The notes under the pieces were generated by a model. The model made no database searches. It was not told the origin of the DNA and worked only from the letters and a program-made list of their open reading frames with translations. This document shows, one piece after another, positions 36,315-45,071 of a stretch of DNA of 64,000 nucleotides. Every line of letters begins with the position of its first letter. Position 1 is the first letter of the stretch. Position numbers and translations under genes: made by a program. Source of the stretch: an uncultured Erythrobacter sp. (GTDB taxonomy: Bacteria > Pseudomonadota > Alphaproteobacteria > Sphingomonadales > Sphingomonadaceae); the NCBI GenBank assembly GCA_947488155.1, contig CANKYK010000001.1, forward strand, positions 372,001-436,000. Direction: 5' to 3'.

Positions 36315-38672
36315 ATGTCCAAGGCACTTACTCGCAATGCTTCAAAAGCGCTTCTTTCATCCGGAGCGGCCGCGGCAGCGCTCATGACGACTCCGGTTTT
36401 TGCGCAAGAGGCCCAAGAGGGGGCGGAGACTGAAGGAGGCGGCGGGCTCAACGTGATCGTGGTCACAGCGCAAAAGCGTGAAGAGGGCCTGCAAGACACT
36501 CCGATTGCTATCACGGCCGTGTCTGGCGAAGCTCTAAAAGCTCAAGGTGCTGAGAACATATCAAACCTCCAGGCGATCACGCCCAACCTAGTGTTCGATA
36601 CGACTGCGCCTGTTTCCGGTGTGTCCTCTGGTGCGATCGTTTTCATTCGCGGCGTTGGCCAGACCGACTTTCAACTCACCACAGATCCCGGCGTCGGCAC
36701 CTATGTTGATGGGGTCTACATCTCACGCTCGGTGGGCGGTGTCCTTGATGTGCTTGACTTGGAGCGGGTGGAGGTTCTGCGTGGGCCGCAAGGCACTCTG
36801 TTCGGTCGCAACACAATTGGCGGAGCAATCAGCCTTGTCTCAAAGCGTCCTGCAGACAGCTTTGCCGCGCGGGCGGAGGCCACTGTGCTCAGCCGCGATG
36901 GCTTTAACGGTTTGCTCTCTTTGGATGCGCCATTTTCCGACAGTGTCCGCTCAAAATTCGTCGCCTCTTACAAAACGCAGGACGGCTTTGTAGATGGCTT
37001 GATAGACGGTCGGCAGCTAGGCGACTCTGACCGCTTTTCTTTCAGGGGTACACTTGAGGCTGATATAGGCTCCAACCTGCTGGCGACCTTAACCGCAGAC
37101 TACACCAGCATTGACGAGCAGAACGCGGCGAGCAAACTGGTCGGTATCTCAGTCGCGGCTCCTGGAGCGCCGACGCGCACTGACTTCCGTTTCGACCGCT
37201 CAAGCGGCTCGGTTGTGACCGAGACTTTCGACATTCCGCCAGGCGCACCAACGCTGACTTTCTTGCAGAATGTCGGACCAACCGGAGTGTTCGGCGCAAA
37301 CTTCATTACACCTGATCTCGACACGACTTTTGCCACCGGGCCGAACGGCACAAACCTTGATATCTGGGGTGCTTCTCTAACCCTCGCACTTGATGTCGGC
37401 TTTGGGGAGCTGAAGTCTATCACAGCGTATAGGGAGACTTCGGGTTCTTTTGCCCGTGACGCCGATGGTTCACCGCTCGCCGTCACTCATACAGAGAACT
37501 TCGATTACAGTCAGGATCAGTTTAGCCAAGAATTGCAACTGACCGGCTCAGTGCTCGACGATGCATTGCAATTCGCGATTGGCGGATACTTCTTTGACGA
37601 AAACGGGACCGACAACCTGGTTGTTACCTTGCCGCTGTTGTTCGGCAATGTGAACAATTTTGCGAGCGTGGAGAACAAGAGCTACGCCGCCTATGCGCAG
37701 GGCACTTACAGCCTTTCGCCGGACCTCTCCTTCACCGGCGGCGTGCGCTACACCCGCGACGAAAAAGCCTACATCGTGCCTGTCGATGGGGGCGCGATCC
37801 TCAATGGTCCGGCTGAAGTCTTCGGCCCTGTTGGAACCTTCACTCCGTTTTTCCCTGCAGGCACATCGGAGGTCGAGTTCGACAATGTGTCCTTCAAGGC
37901 CGTGCTCGATTACAAATTCGCCGATGGCACGCTGATTTACGCAAGCTATTCGGAAGGCTTCAAAAGCGGGGGCTTCAACACACGCTATCTCGTTCCTGTC
38001 GCAGCACCTGTTTCGTTCGATCCAGAAGAGCTAGTCACGTATGAAGCTGGGATCAAATGGGAGGGGTTGGATCGCCGCTTGCGCCTAAACGGTGCGGTGT
38101 TCTTCTCCGATTATTCCGACATCCAACTGGTGTTGTTCCAGAACGGTGCCCCTCTCACAGTTAATGCTGCCTCTGCCGACATTTTCGGCCTTGAGCTAGA
38201 GGCGACGGCCCTGCCAATCGACAGCCTCGAGATAGGCTTGGGTCTCGGCTACACCGACGCTGAGTACAGCAGTGTCGCCCCACTTGACCCGCTCGTTTCG
38301 CCTGAGCTGCAAGTGTTGGAGAGCAATGCGCTGCCCAACACGCCGGAATGGTCGCTTAGTGCCTATGCTGCGTACACTGCCGAGGTGACCGAGAGCGCGG
38401 AGCTGCGCACGCGGGTTGATTGGAGCTACACCAGCCGGATCGAGAACGATGCACAAAACTCGCGCTTTCTTACTCAGCCTGGCGTGCACTTGATCAACGC
38501 CTCAATGGGCCTGCATGATCTCGATAGCGGCCTGTCAGTGACGGCATTCGTCAAGAACCTGACTAACCGGCGCTACATCGTCAGCGGCGACTCCAACTTT
38601 GGGATTGGTTTTCACGAGGCTAACTTCAACGAACCACGCGAGTGGGGCGTTACCCTCCGTTACGAATATTGA
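36315..38672 (+). CDS. TonB-dependent receptor of the aromatic/nitrile cluster
   Basis: A 785-residue receptor with a signal peptide ending at TPVFAQ. The TonB box segment LNVIVVTAQKREEGLQDTPI leads into plug motifs VLRGPQGTLFGRNTIGGA. The barrel ends with WGVTLRYEY. GGGAGG lies six bases before the ATG. It heads a plus-strand run of seven genes and ends ten bases before the MBL-fold gene, so it is part of the operon. It probably imports the aromatic or nitrile substrate. The ligand cannot be told from sequence. Confidence 0.92.
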   Translation: MSKALTRNASKALLSSGAAAAALMTTPVFAQEAQEGAETEGGGGLNVIVVTAQKREEGLQDTPIAITAVSGEALKAQGAENISNLQAITPNLVFDTTAPVSGVSSGAIVFIRGVGQTDFQLTTDPGVGTYVDGVYISRSVGGVLDVLDLERVEVLRGPQGTLFGRNTIGGAISLVSKRPADSFAARAEATVLSRDGFNGLLSLDAPFSDSVRSKFVASYKTQDGFVDGLIDGRQLGDSDRFSFRGTLEADIGSNLLATLTADYTSIDEQNAASKLVGISVAAPGAPTRTDFRFDRSSGSVVTETFDIPPGAPTLTFLQNVGPTGVFGANFITPDLDTTFATGPNGTNLDIWGASLTLALDVGFGELKSITAYRETSGSFARDADGSPLAVTHTENFDYSQDQFSQELQLTGSVLDDALQFAIGGYFFDENGTDNLVVTLPLLFGNVNNFASVENKSYAAYAQGTYSLSPDLSFTGGVRYTRDEKAYIVPVDGGAILNGPAEVFGPVGTFTPFFPAGTSEVEFDNVSFKAVLDYKFADGTLIYASYSEGFKSGGFNTRYLVPVAAPVSFDPEELVTYEAGIKWEGLDRRLRLNGAVFFSDYSDIQLVLFQNGAPLTVNAASADIFGLELEATALPIDSLEIGLGLGYTDAEYSSVAPLDPLVSPELQVLESNALPNTPEWSLSAYAAYTAEVTESAELRTRVDWSYTSRIENDAQNSRFLTQPGVHLINASMGLHDLDSGLSVTAFVKNLTNRRYIVSGDSNFGIGFHEANFNEPREWGVTLRYEY

Positions 38673-38682
38673 AGGACTGATA

Positions 38683-39642
38683 ATGGCCAAACCATTCGCA
38701 TCATCGGCTGACCTTGCCGAAAAAGCAGAAACGCTCGAAGTACTCGACAATGGGGTTTACGCGCTGACCGCCGAGGGTGACCCCAATGTCGGCGCAATCG
38801 AAGGTGAGGACTTTCTCGTTTGCATTGAAGCCAGAGCCACACCGGCGGCCGCACGTGACTGGCTGAGCAAGCTGCGAGAGCACACAGACAAGCCGGTGAA
38901 ATATCTTGTCCTGACGCATTATCACGCCGTGCGCGTGCTGGGCGCAAGTGCATTTGAAGCCGAGACGATCATAACCTCCGCAACGACGAAGAAACTGATC
39001 GAAGAACGCGGCAAAGAAGACTGGGACAGCGAGTTTGGCCGGATGCCGCGTTTGTTCCGTGAACCAGATGAAATTCCAGGGCTGACCCGGCCCGACCTTA
39101 CTTTCGAGAATAGCATGTCGATTGCACTGGGCGGCGATCGTGGGGTGCTGGACCTGCAGTTTTGTGGCCGAGGGCACACCGCAGGCGACATCGCTGTCTG
39201 GCACGACAAATCGAAGACTTTGTTTGCTGGCGATTTGGTAGAAGCGCAGGCGGCGCTTTACACAGGTGATGCATTCCACATGGACTGGTCTTCCGGCACG
39301 CTTGATCGCGTGAAAGCCTTTGAGGCTGAAAAGTTAGTCGGCGGGCGTGGCGCGGTTGCATTGGGCAAAACTGATTGCGACGCTGCGATCGAACAAACAC
39401 GCTCATTTCTCACTGGGATGATCGACAATGTTGGCCCCGTCCACGCGCGCGGTGGAACCCTGAAAGAAGCTTTCGAAGCGACCCACACAGCGCTTGAGCC
39501 GAAGTTTGGCGCATGGCCCATCTTTGAGCATTGCCTGCCGTTCAACGTGCAGCGCCTATGGGATGAAATGGATGGGATCGACTGGCCGCGCATCTGGACG
39601 ATGGAGCGCGACCGTGAGGTCTGGGATCAGTTGCAAGACTAA
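38683..39642 (+). CDS. MBL-fold hydrolase with altered metal motif
   Basis: 319 residues with the metallo-beta-lactamase fold: VKYLVLTHYH, then GRGHTAGDIAVWHD and LFAGDLVE. The first metal motif reads HYHAVR where HxHxDH is standard, so the Asp and second His of one metal site are missing. The His in GHTAGD and Asp in AGDLVE are kept. It may bind one metal or have a different chemistry. I start at ATG 38683, 10 bases after the receptor stop, with AAGGA upstream. Position in the operon suggests hydrolysis of a pathway intermediate. Confidence 0.8.
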   Translation: MAKPFASSADLAEKAETLEVLDNGVYALTAEGDPNVGAIEGEDFLVCIEARATPAAARDWLSKLREHTDKPVKYLVLTHYHAVRVLGASAFEAETIITSATTKKLIEERGKEDWDSEFGRMPRLFREPDEIPGLTRPDLTFENSMSIALGGDRGVLDLQFCGRGHTAGDIAVWHDKSKTLFAGDLVEAQAALYTGDAFHMDWSSGTLDRVKAFEAEKLVGGRGAVALGKTDCDAAIEQTRSFLTGMIDNVGPVHARGGTLKEAFEATHTALEPKFGAWPIFEHCLPFNVQRLWDEMDGIDWPRIWTMERDREVWDQLQD

Positions 39643-39661
39643 TTTCGGGAAAGGCCTGAAT

Positions 39662-40261
39662 ATGCCGCATCTCCAGCCACTGGAAAACGACCAGATCGAG
39701 GATAGCGAGATCCTCGCGTCCTTTGAGCACTATGCCAAGACGCGCGGGTTCACGCCCAATTCGATCCGCACAATGGCCCGTCGCCCCGCTATTGTGAAGG
39801 CGTTTATGTCGCTCAATCAAGCTGTCCTGTACCAAGGCAGCGTACCAGAGCAGCTCAAGATGCTCGTCAGCCTCGCCTGCTCACTCGCATCTGGCTGTCT
39901 CTATTGTCAGTCACACATGACCAACCTTGCGCACATTTATGACGCACCGGACAACAAGATCGCGGCGCTTATCGATTTTGAAGCTTCGGATCTGTTCACG
40001 CCTGCCGAGAAGGCCGCCATCAATGTGGCCTTCAAAGGCGGTGCTGTGCCGAACGGAGCGCGCCAGGATGACTTTGATCGTTTGGCAGAGCACTTCTCCG
40101 AAGCGGAAATTGTCGAGATAGTCGCGTCGATTGCGCTGTTCGGTTTCCTCAATCGCTGGAATGACACGATGGCAACGACACTGGAGCCCCTGCCAGCGGC
40201 TCGTTCCGAGGACATCATCGGCAGTATCGGATGGCAAGCCGGGAAGCATGCCGAAAGCTAG
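39662..40261 (+). CDS. Carboxymuconolactone decarboxylase / AhpD-like protein
   Basis: 199 residues, all-alpha AhpD/CMD fold. The redox motif SGCLYCQSHMTNLAH has the CxxC and following His of AhpD-type disulfide reductases. Such proteins act in peroxide defence, or their relatives in ring-lactone decarboxylation; with an intact CxxC the redox role is more likely. I start at ATG 39662, 19 bases after the MBL gene. The stop lies two bases before the FAD hydroxylase start. It may protect or support the flavin hydroxylase that follows. Confidence 0.85.
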   Translation: MPHLQPLENDQIEDSEILASFEHYAKTRGFTPNSIRTMARRPAIVKAFMSLNQAVLYQGSVPEQLKMLVSLACSLASGCLYCQSHMTNLAHIYDAPDNKIAALIDFEASDLFTPAEKAAINVAFKGGAVPNGARQDDFDRLAEHFSEAEIVEIVASIALFGFLNRWNDTMATTLEPLPAARSEDIIGSIGWQAGKHAES

Positions 40262-40263
40262 CT

Positions 40264-41859
40264 ATGGCTCACATCGCATCCATCCCTGTCTACAAGGCGC
40301 TGGGGGCATCACCTCTACCGCATGCTGATGACCAGAGCGCGGAGGTCGTCATCGTTGGAGGCGGACCGGTCGGCCTCACACTGGCGCTCGACCTTGCACA
40401 AAAAGGGCGGCAGGTCGTTGTCCTCTCAAAGTTGGATTTCATCCCCGCAGGTTCGAAAGCGATCTGTTTCGCCAAACGGTCACTGGACATAATGGACCGT
40501 CTGGGCGTTTCCAAACAGATGATCGAAAAGGGAGTGGTATGGAACGTCGGCAAGGTCTTTCATGCCGATCTGGAAGAACCGCTTTATCAATTCGATATGT
40601 TGCCTGTGAAGGGACAAAAGAATCCGGGATTTATCAATCTACAGCAATATTATGTCGAGGAATATCTGATCGATGCGCTGGCCGAGTACCCCAATGTCGA
40701 CTTACGCTGTGGTCACGAGGTAACCGGACTCGCTCAGAATGAGGATCACGCGGCCCTGACGGTTTCAGCCGCCGGGGCACAATACTCGATCAAAGGCAAT
40801 TGGGTGGTCGCCTGCGATGGCAGCAAGTCCCCGCTACGCCAGATGTTAGGCCTCGATTTCGAAGGCCGTATCTTCGAAGACAATTTTCTGATCGCCGATG
40901 TGAAATTCACCGAAGAGCGTCCAAGTGAGCGTTGGTTCTGGTTCGATCCACCCTTCAATGGTGCGGGATCGGCGTTGCTCCACAAACAACCCGACGATGT
41001 TTGGCGGCTCGATTTCCAACTGGGTTGGGACATTGATCGAGAGGCCTGCATCAAGCCAGAAAATGTCGAACCCTATGTGCGCGGAATGATCGGCGACGAT
41101 GTTGAGTTTTCCGAAGAATGGTACAGCGTATACACGTTCCAATGTCGCCGGATGCGGCACTTTGTGCATGACCGAGTGATTTTTGCGGGCGACAGCGCGC
41201 ATCTCGTCTCCCCATTCGGTGCACGCGGGTGCAATGGCGGCATTGCTGATGCAGACAATCTCGCATGGAAGCTCGATCTGGCGCTGCGCGGAGAAGCGGG
41301 GCAATCGCTCATCGACAGCTATAATTATGAAGCCATCGTCACAGCAGACGAGAACATTCTCAATTCAACTCGCTCGACCGACTTCATGACCCCGAAAAGC
41401 AAGGTGAGCCAGGCGTTTCGTGATGCTGTATTGGAACTCGCGAGCAAACACGCGTTTGCGCGGCCATTTGTGAACAGCGGTCGCCTGTCAACGCCGGTCA
41501 GCTACCCCCGCTCCATGCTAAACACGTTGGACCAAGACCACTGGGATGGTGGCGTTGCTCCGGGCTCCCCCGCGCTTGATGCGGCGCTGGATGACGATTG
41601 GCTGCTCGATCTGTTGGGCGATGAGTTTGTACTGATGACCAATGGCGGTGATGCCCGATTGGACGGCGCGCGGCCGGTCGATCTCACGTCATATCAGGCT
41701 GCTGATGTTGCGGTAGAAAGATATGGTTTGCCCCCAGGCGGAGCCTATCTGTTTCGGCCCGATCAATATGTCGCAGGCCGCTGGCACGCCCCCACCAATG
41801 CAAAATTGGAGCAAGCGCTCGCAGCAGCGAAAGGAAACGCAGATCATGCAGTGCATTGA
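40264..41859 (+). CDS. FAD-dependent aromatic hydroxylase (class A monooxygenase)
   Basis: About 531 residues. The dinucleotide fold VVIVGGGPVGLTLALDL begins near residue 28. The DG motif is VACDGSKSPLRQMLG and the second FAD motif GDSAHLVSPFGARGCNGGIADADNLAWKL is the hallmark of the PheA/MhpA/TfdB class. The reaction is probably ortho- or para-hydroxylation of a phenolic substrate with NAD(P)H and oxygen. The gene overlaps the DUF2783 gene by 14 bases. Context with a VOC protein and FAH-family hydrolase suggests the product is a ring-cleavage substrate. The exact phenol is unknown. Confidence 0.88.
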   Translation: MAHIASIPVYKALGASPLPHADDQSAEVVIVGGGPVGLTLALDLAQKGRQVVVLSKLDFIPAGSKAICFAKRSLDIMDRLGVSKQMIEKGVVWNVGKVFHADLEEPLYQFDMLPVKGQKNPGFINLQQYYVEEYLIDALAEYPNVDLRCGHEVTGLAQNEDHAALTVSAAGAQYSIKGNWVVACDGSKSPLRQMLGLDFEGRIFEDNFLIADVKFTEERPSERWFWFDPPFNGAGSALLHKQPDDVWRLDFQLGWDIDREACIKPENVEPYVRGMIGDDVEFSEEWYSVYTFQCRRMRHFVHDRVIFAGDSAHLVSPFGARGCNGGIADADNLAWKLDLALRGEAGQSLIDSYNYEAIVTADENILNSTRSTDFMTPKSKVSQAFRDAVLELASKHAFARPFVNSGRLSTPVSYPRSMLNTLDQDHWDGGVAPGSPALDAALDDDWLLDLLGDEFVLMTNGGDARLDGARPVDLTSYQAADVAVERYGLPPGGAYLFRPDQYVAGRWHAPTNAKLEQALAAAKGNADHAVH

Positions 41860-42064
41860 CACCTCGGCGCGCATTTCGCGCCCGGACGACTTCTACCAGA
41901 TGTTGATCGATGCGCATCAGGGACTGAACGATGATGACAGTATGAAACTGAACGCAAAGCTCGTCCTGCTGCTCGCAAACCAGATCGGCGATATGGACAT
42001 TCTCGGCCAGGCAATTGATCTGGCACGGGAGTGCTCTTCGCCCGGTGCAGAGATCGCTGCATGA
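41846..42064 (+). CDS. DUF2783-family small protein
   Basis: A 72-residue acidic protein of the DUF2783 family. The family is usually found right after FAD hydroxylase genes of aromatic catabolism. It starts within the last codons of the hydroxylase gene and its stop overlaps the start of the VOC gene (ATGA), so translation is coupled on both sides. It has the helix-rich pattern FYQMLIDAHQGLNDDDSM and no catalytic motif. A role as a small accessory subunit of the hydroxylase is likely by association; nothing in the sequence proves it. Confidence 0.75.
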   Translation: MQCIDTSARISRPDDFYQMLIDAHQGLNDDDSMKLNAKLVLLLANQIGDMDILGQAIDLARECSSPGAEIAA

Positions 42065-42618
42065 GCCGCGCACCCGCTCTCGCCGGCATCCACCATGCCG
42101 CCTATCGCTGCAAAGATGCCAAGGAAACGGTCGAATGGTATGGCCGTGTTATCGGCATGGACTACACCACTGCCTTTGCCGAGGACCATGTGCCATCAAC
42201 GGGTGAATACGACCCTTACATGCACATCTTCCTGGATGCCGGGAATGGCAATATTCTCGCGTTTTTCGAACTGCCAAACCAGCCTGAGATGGGCCGGGAC
42301 GAGAACACTCCGGAATGGGTGCAGCACCTCGCTCTGAAGGTCGGGTCCGAGGAGGAGTTGCTGGCCGCGAAGAAGCACATTGAGACACAAGGCATCGATG
42401 TGCTCGGCCCGACCCATCACGGCATTTTCAAGTCGATCTATTTCTTCGATCCGAACGGCCACCGGGTCGAGCTTGCTGCGGATATTGGCACCAAAGAGCA
42501 ATATGCCGAACTTACGCGCGTTGCTCCGCTGATGCTGGATGAATGGAGCGCGACCAAGCAAGCTCCGCGTCATGCCGATTGGCTGCATGAACTCGTTCGA
42601 AAGGAGCGCAGCAATTGA
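42061..42618 (+). CDS. VOC-family metalloprotein, extradiol dioxygenase-like
   Basis: 185 residues, vicinal oxygen chelate fold. The likely metal ligands of a 2-His-1-carboxylate site are visible in order: His in IHHAAYRC near residue 11, His in WVQHLALKV near 93, and Glu in GHRVELAAD near 142. That triad fits a ring-cleavage dioxygenase or a glyalase-type isomerase. It lies between the hydroxylase and an FAH-family hydrolase, which suits ring cleavage of a dihydroxylated aromatic. It is coupled to both neighbours by four-base overlaps. Confidence 0.8.
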   Translation: MSRAPALAGIHHAAYRCKDAKETVEWYGRVIGMDYTTAFAEDHVPSTGEYDPYMHIFLDAGNGNILAFFELPNQPEMGRDENTPEWVQHLALKVGSEEELLAAKKHIETQGIDVLGPTHHGIFKSIYFFDPNGHRVELAADIGTKEQYAELTRVAPLMLDEWSATKQAPRHADWLHELVRKERSN

Positions 42619-43625
42619 AACTAGCAACGCTCAATGATGGCACCCGCGATGGCAAATTGGTCGTTGTGTCGAAGGATCTCACGCGCTGCTGTGCGGCGGG
42701 GTACATCGCGCCGACTATGCAAGCTGCGCTCGACAATTGGGAACAGGTCGCCCCTAAGCTTGAGGTGCTCTATACCGATATTGAGCATCAGGCGGTGCCG
42801 TGTGAGCGCTTTCATGAGCGGGATGCGCATTCGCCCTTGCCGCGCGCATATCAATGGGCCGATGGCAGCGCCTACATCAATCACGTTGAGCTGGTTCGTC
42901 AGGCGCGCGGCGCCGAGATGCCCGATAGCTTTTATCATGATCCGCTGATGTATCAGGGCGGCTCGGACACTTTTCTGCCGCCGCGCGCGGACATTCCTCT
43001 AGGTGACGTGGCGTGGGGCTGCGACATGGAGGGTGAAGTTGCAGTCATCACCGATGATGTACAGATGGGCGTCTCGGCTGAGGATGCTGCGGCGCACATC
43101 AAGCTGGTAATGCTGGTCAATGATGTGTCCTTGCGCGGGCTAATTCCCGGAGAGCTTGCCAAAGGGTTCGGTTTTTTCCAGTCCAAGCCATCCAGTGCGT
43201 TTTCGCCTGTTGCGGTGACGCCGGACGAGCTGGGCGATGCGTGGAAAGACAGCCTGGTTCATCTGCCGCTGATGGTCGACTATAATGGTGAAGCCTTTGG
43301 CCGCGCCGAAGCAGGTGTGGACGCGACCTTCAGCCTAGCAGCGCTTGTTGCGCATGCTGCGAAAACCCGCGCTTTGGGTGCAGGTGCGATTATTGGTTCT
43401 GGAACGGTTTCTAACAAAGGCAAAGACGGCGGTCCGGGTAAGCCGGTTGCCGAAGGCGGGCTTGGCTATAGCTGCATCGCGGAAATCCGCATGATCGAGA
43501 CGATTGCTAGCGGCGAGGCCAGCACTCGTTTCATGCAGCCCGGTGACAGCGTGAAGATCGAAATGCGCGATGACGACAATCACTCGATCTTCGGAAGTAT
43601 CGAACAGACCGTTGTGGCGGTCTGA
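42615..43625 (+). CDS. Fumarylacetoacetate hydrolase-family protein
   Basis: 336 residues, FAH fold. The metal and catalytic signatures are WGCDMEGEVAVITDDV (acidic ligands), PSSAFSPVAVTPDELG and GAGAIIGSGTVSNKGKD. The full length and N-terminal domain (residues 1-80) are of fumarylacetoacetase rather than of the short isomerase type. It would hydrolyse a C-C bond of a ring-fission product, giving two acids. It is the last gene of the TonB-led operon. The upstream dioxygenase-like protein and the hydroxylase support a homogentisate- or gentisate-like route, but the substrate is inferred. Confidence 0.87.
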   Translation: MKLATLNDGTRDGKLVVVSKDLTRCCAAGYIAPTMQAALDNWEQVAPKLEVLYTDIEHQAVPCERFHERDAHSPLPRAYQWADGSAYINHVELVRQARGAEMPDSFYHDPLMYQGGSDTFLPPRADIPLGDVAWGCDMEGEVAVITDDVQMGVSAEDAAAHIKLVMLVNDVSLRGLIPGELAKGFGFFQSKPSSAFSPVAVTPDELGDAWKDSLVHLPLMVDYNGEAFGRAEAGVDATFSLAALVAHAAKTRALGAGAIIGSGTVSNKGKDGGPGKPVAEGGLGYSCIAEIRMIETIASGEASTRFMQPGDSVKIEMRDDDNHSIFGSIEQTVVAV

Positions 43626-43736
43626 ACTGGACCTTGATTAGATTACTCTTCCGAAATGTGGACGTTCAAGCTCTCCCAAAGAGTGACCTTCATCTGATCA
43701 ACTTCTCGCTCAAGAAGCAGGCGTAAGGATAAAATG

Positions 43737-43759
43737 GGTGCTATCAGACTAACTATAGC
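43737..43759. repeat. Solitary IS6-type terminal repeat (relic)
   Basis: GGTGCTATCAGACTAACTATAGC resembles the IS6 ends in this window (GGTGCTGTCAGACTAAC...). No transposase remains nearby. It lies in the 221-base gap between the FAH gene and the TetR gene, and may mark a lost element. Confidence 0.5.
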
Positions 43760-43846
43760 TGATTAACCGGAGGCACCAGTGAGGGGGAGGGCAATATCGG
43801 TCAGGAACCTGTTTAAGAAGCGTGCGGCCGAGGGAGTTTGCAAGGA

Positions 43847-44455
43847 TTATGATGTAACGAGCATCCGAGCCCGCTCTTCGAGTCCGCGCTTCAGTTCCTT
43901 GGCGCCCACCCCCGCGCGGCCACGAAAGATGTAACCCTGCCTGAGGTCAAACATCATGGCGGCCCGTTCAAGCGAGGGGAAGCTAGCGGGCAAGGTCCCT
44001 TTTGCGATCTCCCGGTCAAACCGCGCGGCCAGCCGTATCTCTGTGTCCACGATTGATGCTCGGATGCGGGATCCAACGCCCTCCACCTGACCAACGCTTG
44101 TGGTCGCGCAAGAGGCGAGAAAGCAGCCTTTAGCTCCGCTTTCATGTTCGGTTGCATATTGGATGATGGCCTCGAAAAAACGGATGATAGCCGTTTCGAT
44201 ATCTTCTTCGGTTTCAAGGGCGACGATAGGCTCGCAATTGTCGCCATCGGAATACAAATCAATTGCCTTCAGGAACAGCTCCTGCTTGTCCCCGAATGCC
44301 GAATAAAGGCTGGGTGCAGGAATACCCATCGCCTTCGTCAGGTCGCGGATCGAGGCTCCGTTAAATCCCTTTTCCCAGAATACATTCATCGCTTGGCTAA
44401 GCGCCTCTTCGTAATCGAAGCTGCGGGGCCGGCCAATTTTTTTTATATCACTCAT
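43847..44455 (-). CDS. TetR-family transcriptional regulator
   Basis: 202 residues. The N-terminal helix-turn-helix is typical: NVFWEKGFNGASIRDLTKAM, then GIPAPSLYSAFGDKQELFLKAID. The C-terminal domain (EDIETAIIRFFEAIIQYATE) is of the kind found in small-molecule repressors of oxidoreductase genes. It is divergent from the redoxin gene with 69 bases between starts. These hold two TTATATAA blocks that overlap the likely promoter, so it probably represses the redoxin/OYE operon and itself. Confidence 0.88.
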   Translation of the reverse strand: MSDIKKIGRPRSFDYEEALSQAMNVFWEKGFNGASIRDLTKAMGIPAPSLYSAFGDKQELFLKAIDLYSDGDNCEPIVALETEEDIETAIIRFFEAIIQYATEHESGAKGCFLASCATTSVGQVEGVGSRIRASIVDTEIRLAARFDREIAKGTLPASFPSLERAAMMFDLRQGYIFRGRAGVGAKELKRGLEERARMLVTS

Positions 44456-44488
44456 TATAAAACTCTTGACGTTTGCGAATCTCCCTAA

Positions 44489-44510
44489 TTATATAATGAC
44501 CGTTATATAA
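44489..44510. promoter_or_regulatory. Candidate TetR operator and -10 region
   Basis: TTATATAA-TGACCG-TTATATAA: two 8-base self-complementary blocks 6 bases apart, in the divergent TetR/redoxin promoter. A TATAAT (44492-44497) for the rightward genes lies within it; a TTGACG 20 bases upstream is a poorly spaced -35. Confidence 0.55.
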
Positions 44511-44524
44511 AAGAGTAAGTCCCC

Positions 44525-45058
44525 ATGGAAAATTCTCCCCTACGCCCCGGGTCACACGTCCCGTCAATTGACCTGCCGGTGCTTGCGGGCGGCGAACGCA
44601 GTCTTTTCAAACCGCGCGATGGTTTCGAATGGATGCTGACCGTCGTCTATCGCGGCAAACATTGCCCTCTCTGTACTGGTTACCTGAAGGACTGGGACGC
44701 AAAACTGGCTGATCTCAAAGCCCTTGGTGTGGATTTTCTGGCTGTGTCTGCCGATAGCAAGGAGCGCGCTAAGGTGCAGATTGCAGAAGTCGCCCCACAA
44801 TATGATGTTGCCTACGGTCTTTCGGTCGATCAGATGAAGACATTGGGGCTCTATATTTCTGGCCCGCGCAACGGCATTGATGTTGAAGAGCCCTTTGCAG
44901 AACCCGGCCTCTACGTGATCAACAATAAGGGCAAAGTTTTGATCATGGACACATCCAATGTTCCCTTTGCACGCCCCGAACCGACGCGAATTGTGAGCGG
45001 CGTCCGTTTTCAAAAAGGCTTGGAGCAAGAGTTCCCGATCAACGGCACGCATGCATAG
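44525..45058 (+). CDS. Redoxin (AhpC/TSA-like thioredoxin-fold protein)
   Basis: 177 residues, peroxiredoxin-like fold. The active-site region reads VYRGKHCPLCTGYL, a CxxC motif rather than the single peroxidatic Cys with the usual PxxxTxxC frame, and LGVDFLAVSADSKERA follows. It may be a thiol peroxidase variant or disulfide reductase. It is the first gene after the divergent TetR gene and is followed by a SnoaL-like gene and an Old Yellow Enzyme gene, suggesting a response to electrophiles or peroxides. Confidence 0.82.
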   Translation: MENSPLRPGSHVPSIDLPVLAGGERSLFKPRDGFEWMLTVVYRGKHCPLCTGYLKDWDAKLADLKALGVDFLAVSADSKERAKVQIAEVAPQYDVAYGLSVDQMKTLGLYISGPRNGIDVEEPFAEPGLYVINNKGKVLIMDTSNVPFARPEPTRIVSGVRFQKGLEQEFPINGTHA

Positions 45059-45071
45059 GCGGTCCTGCACC

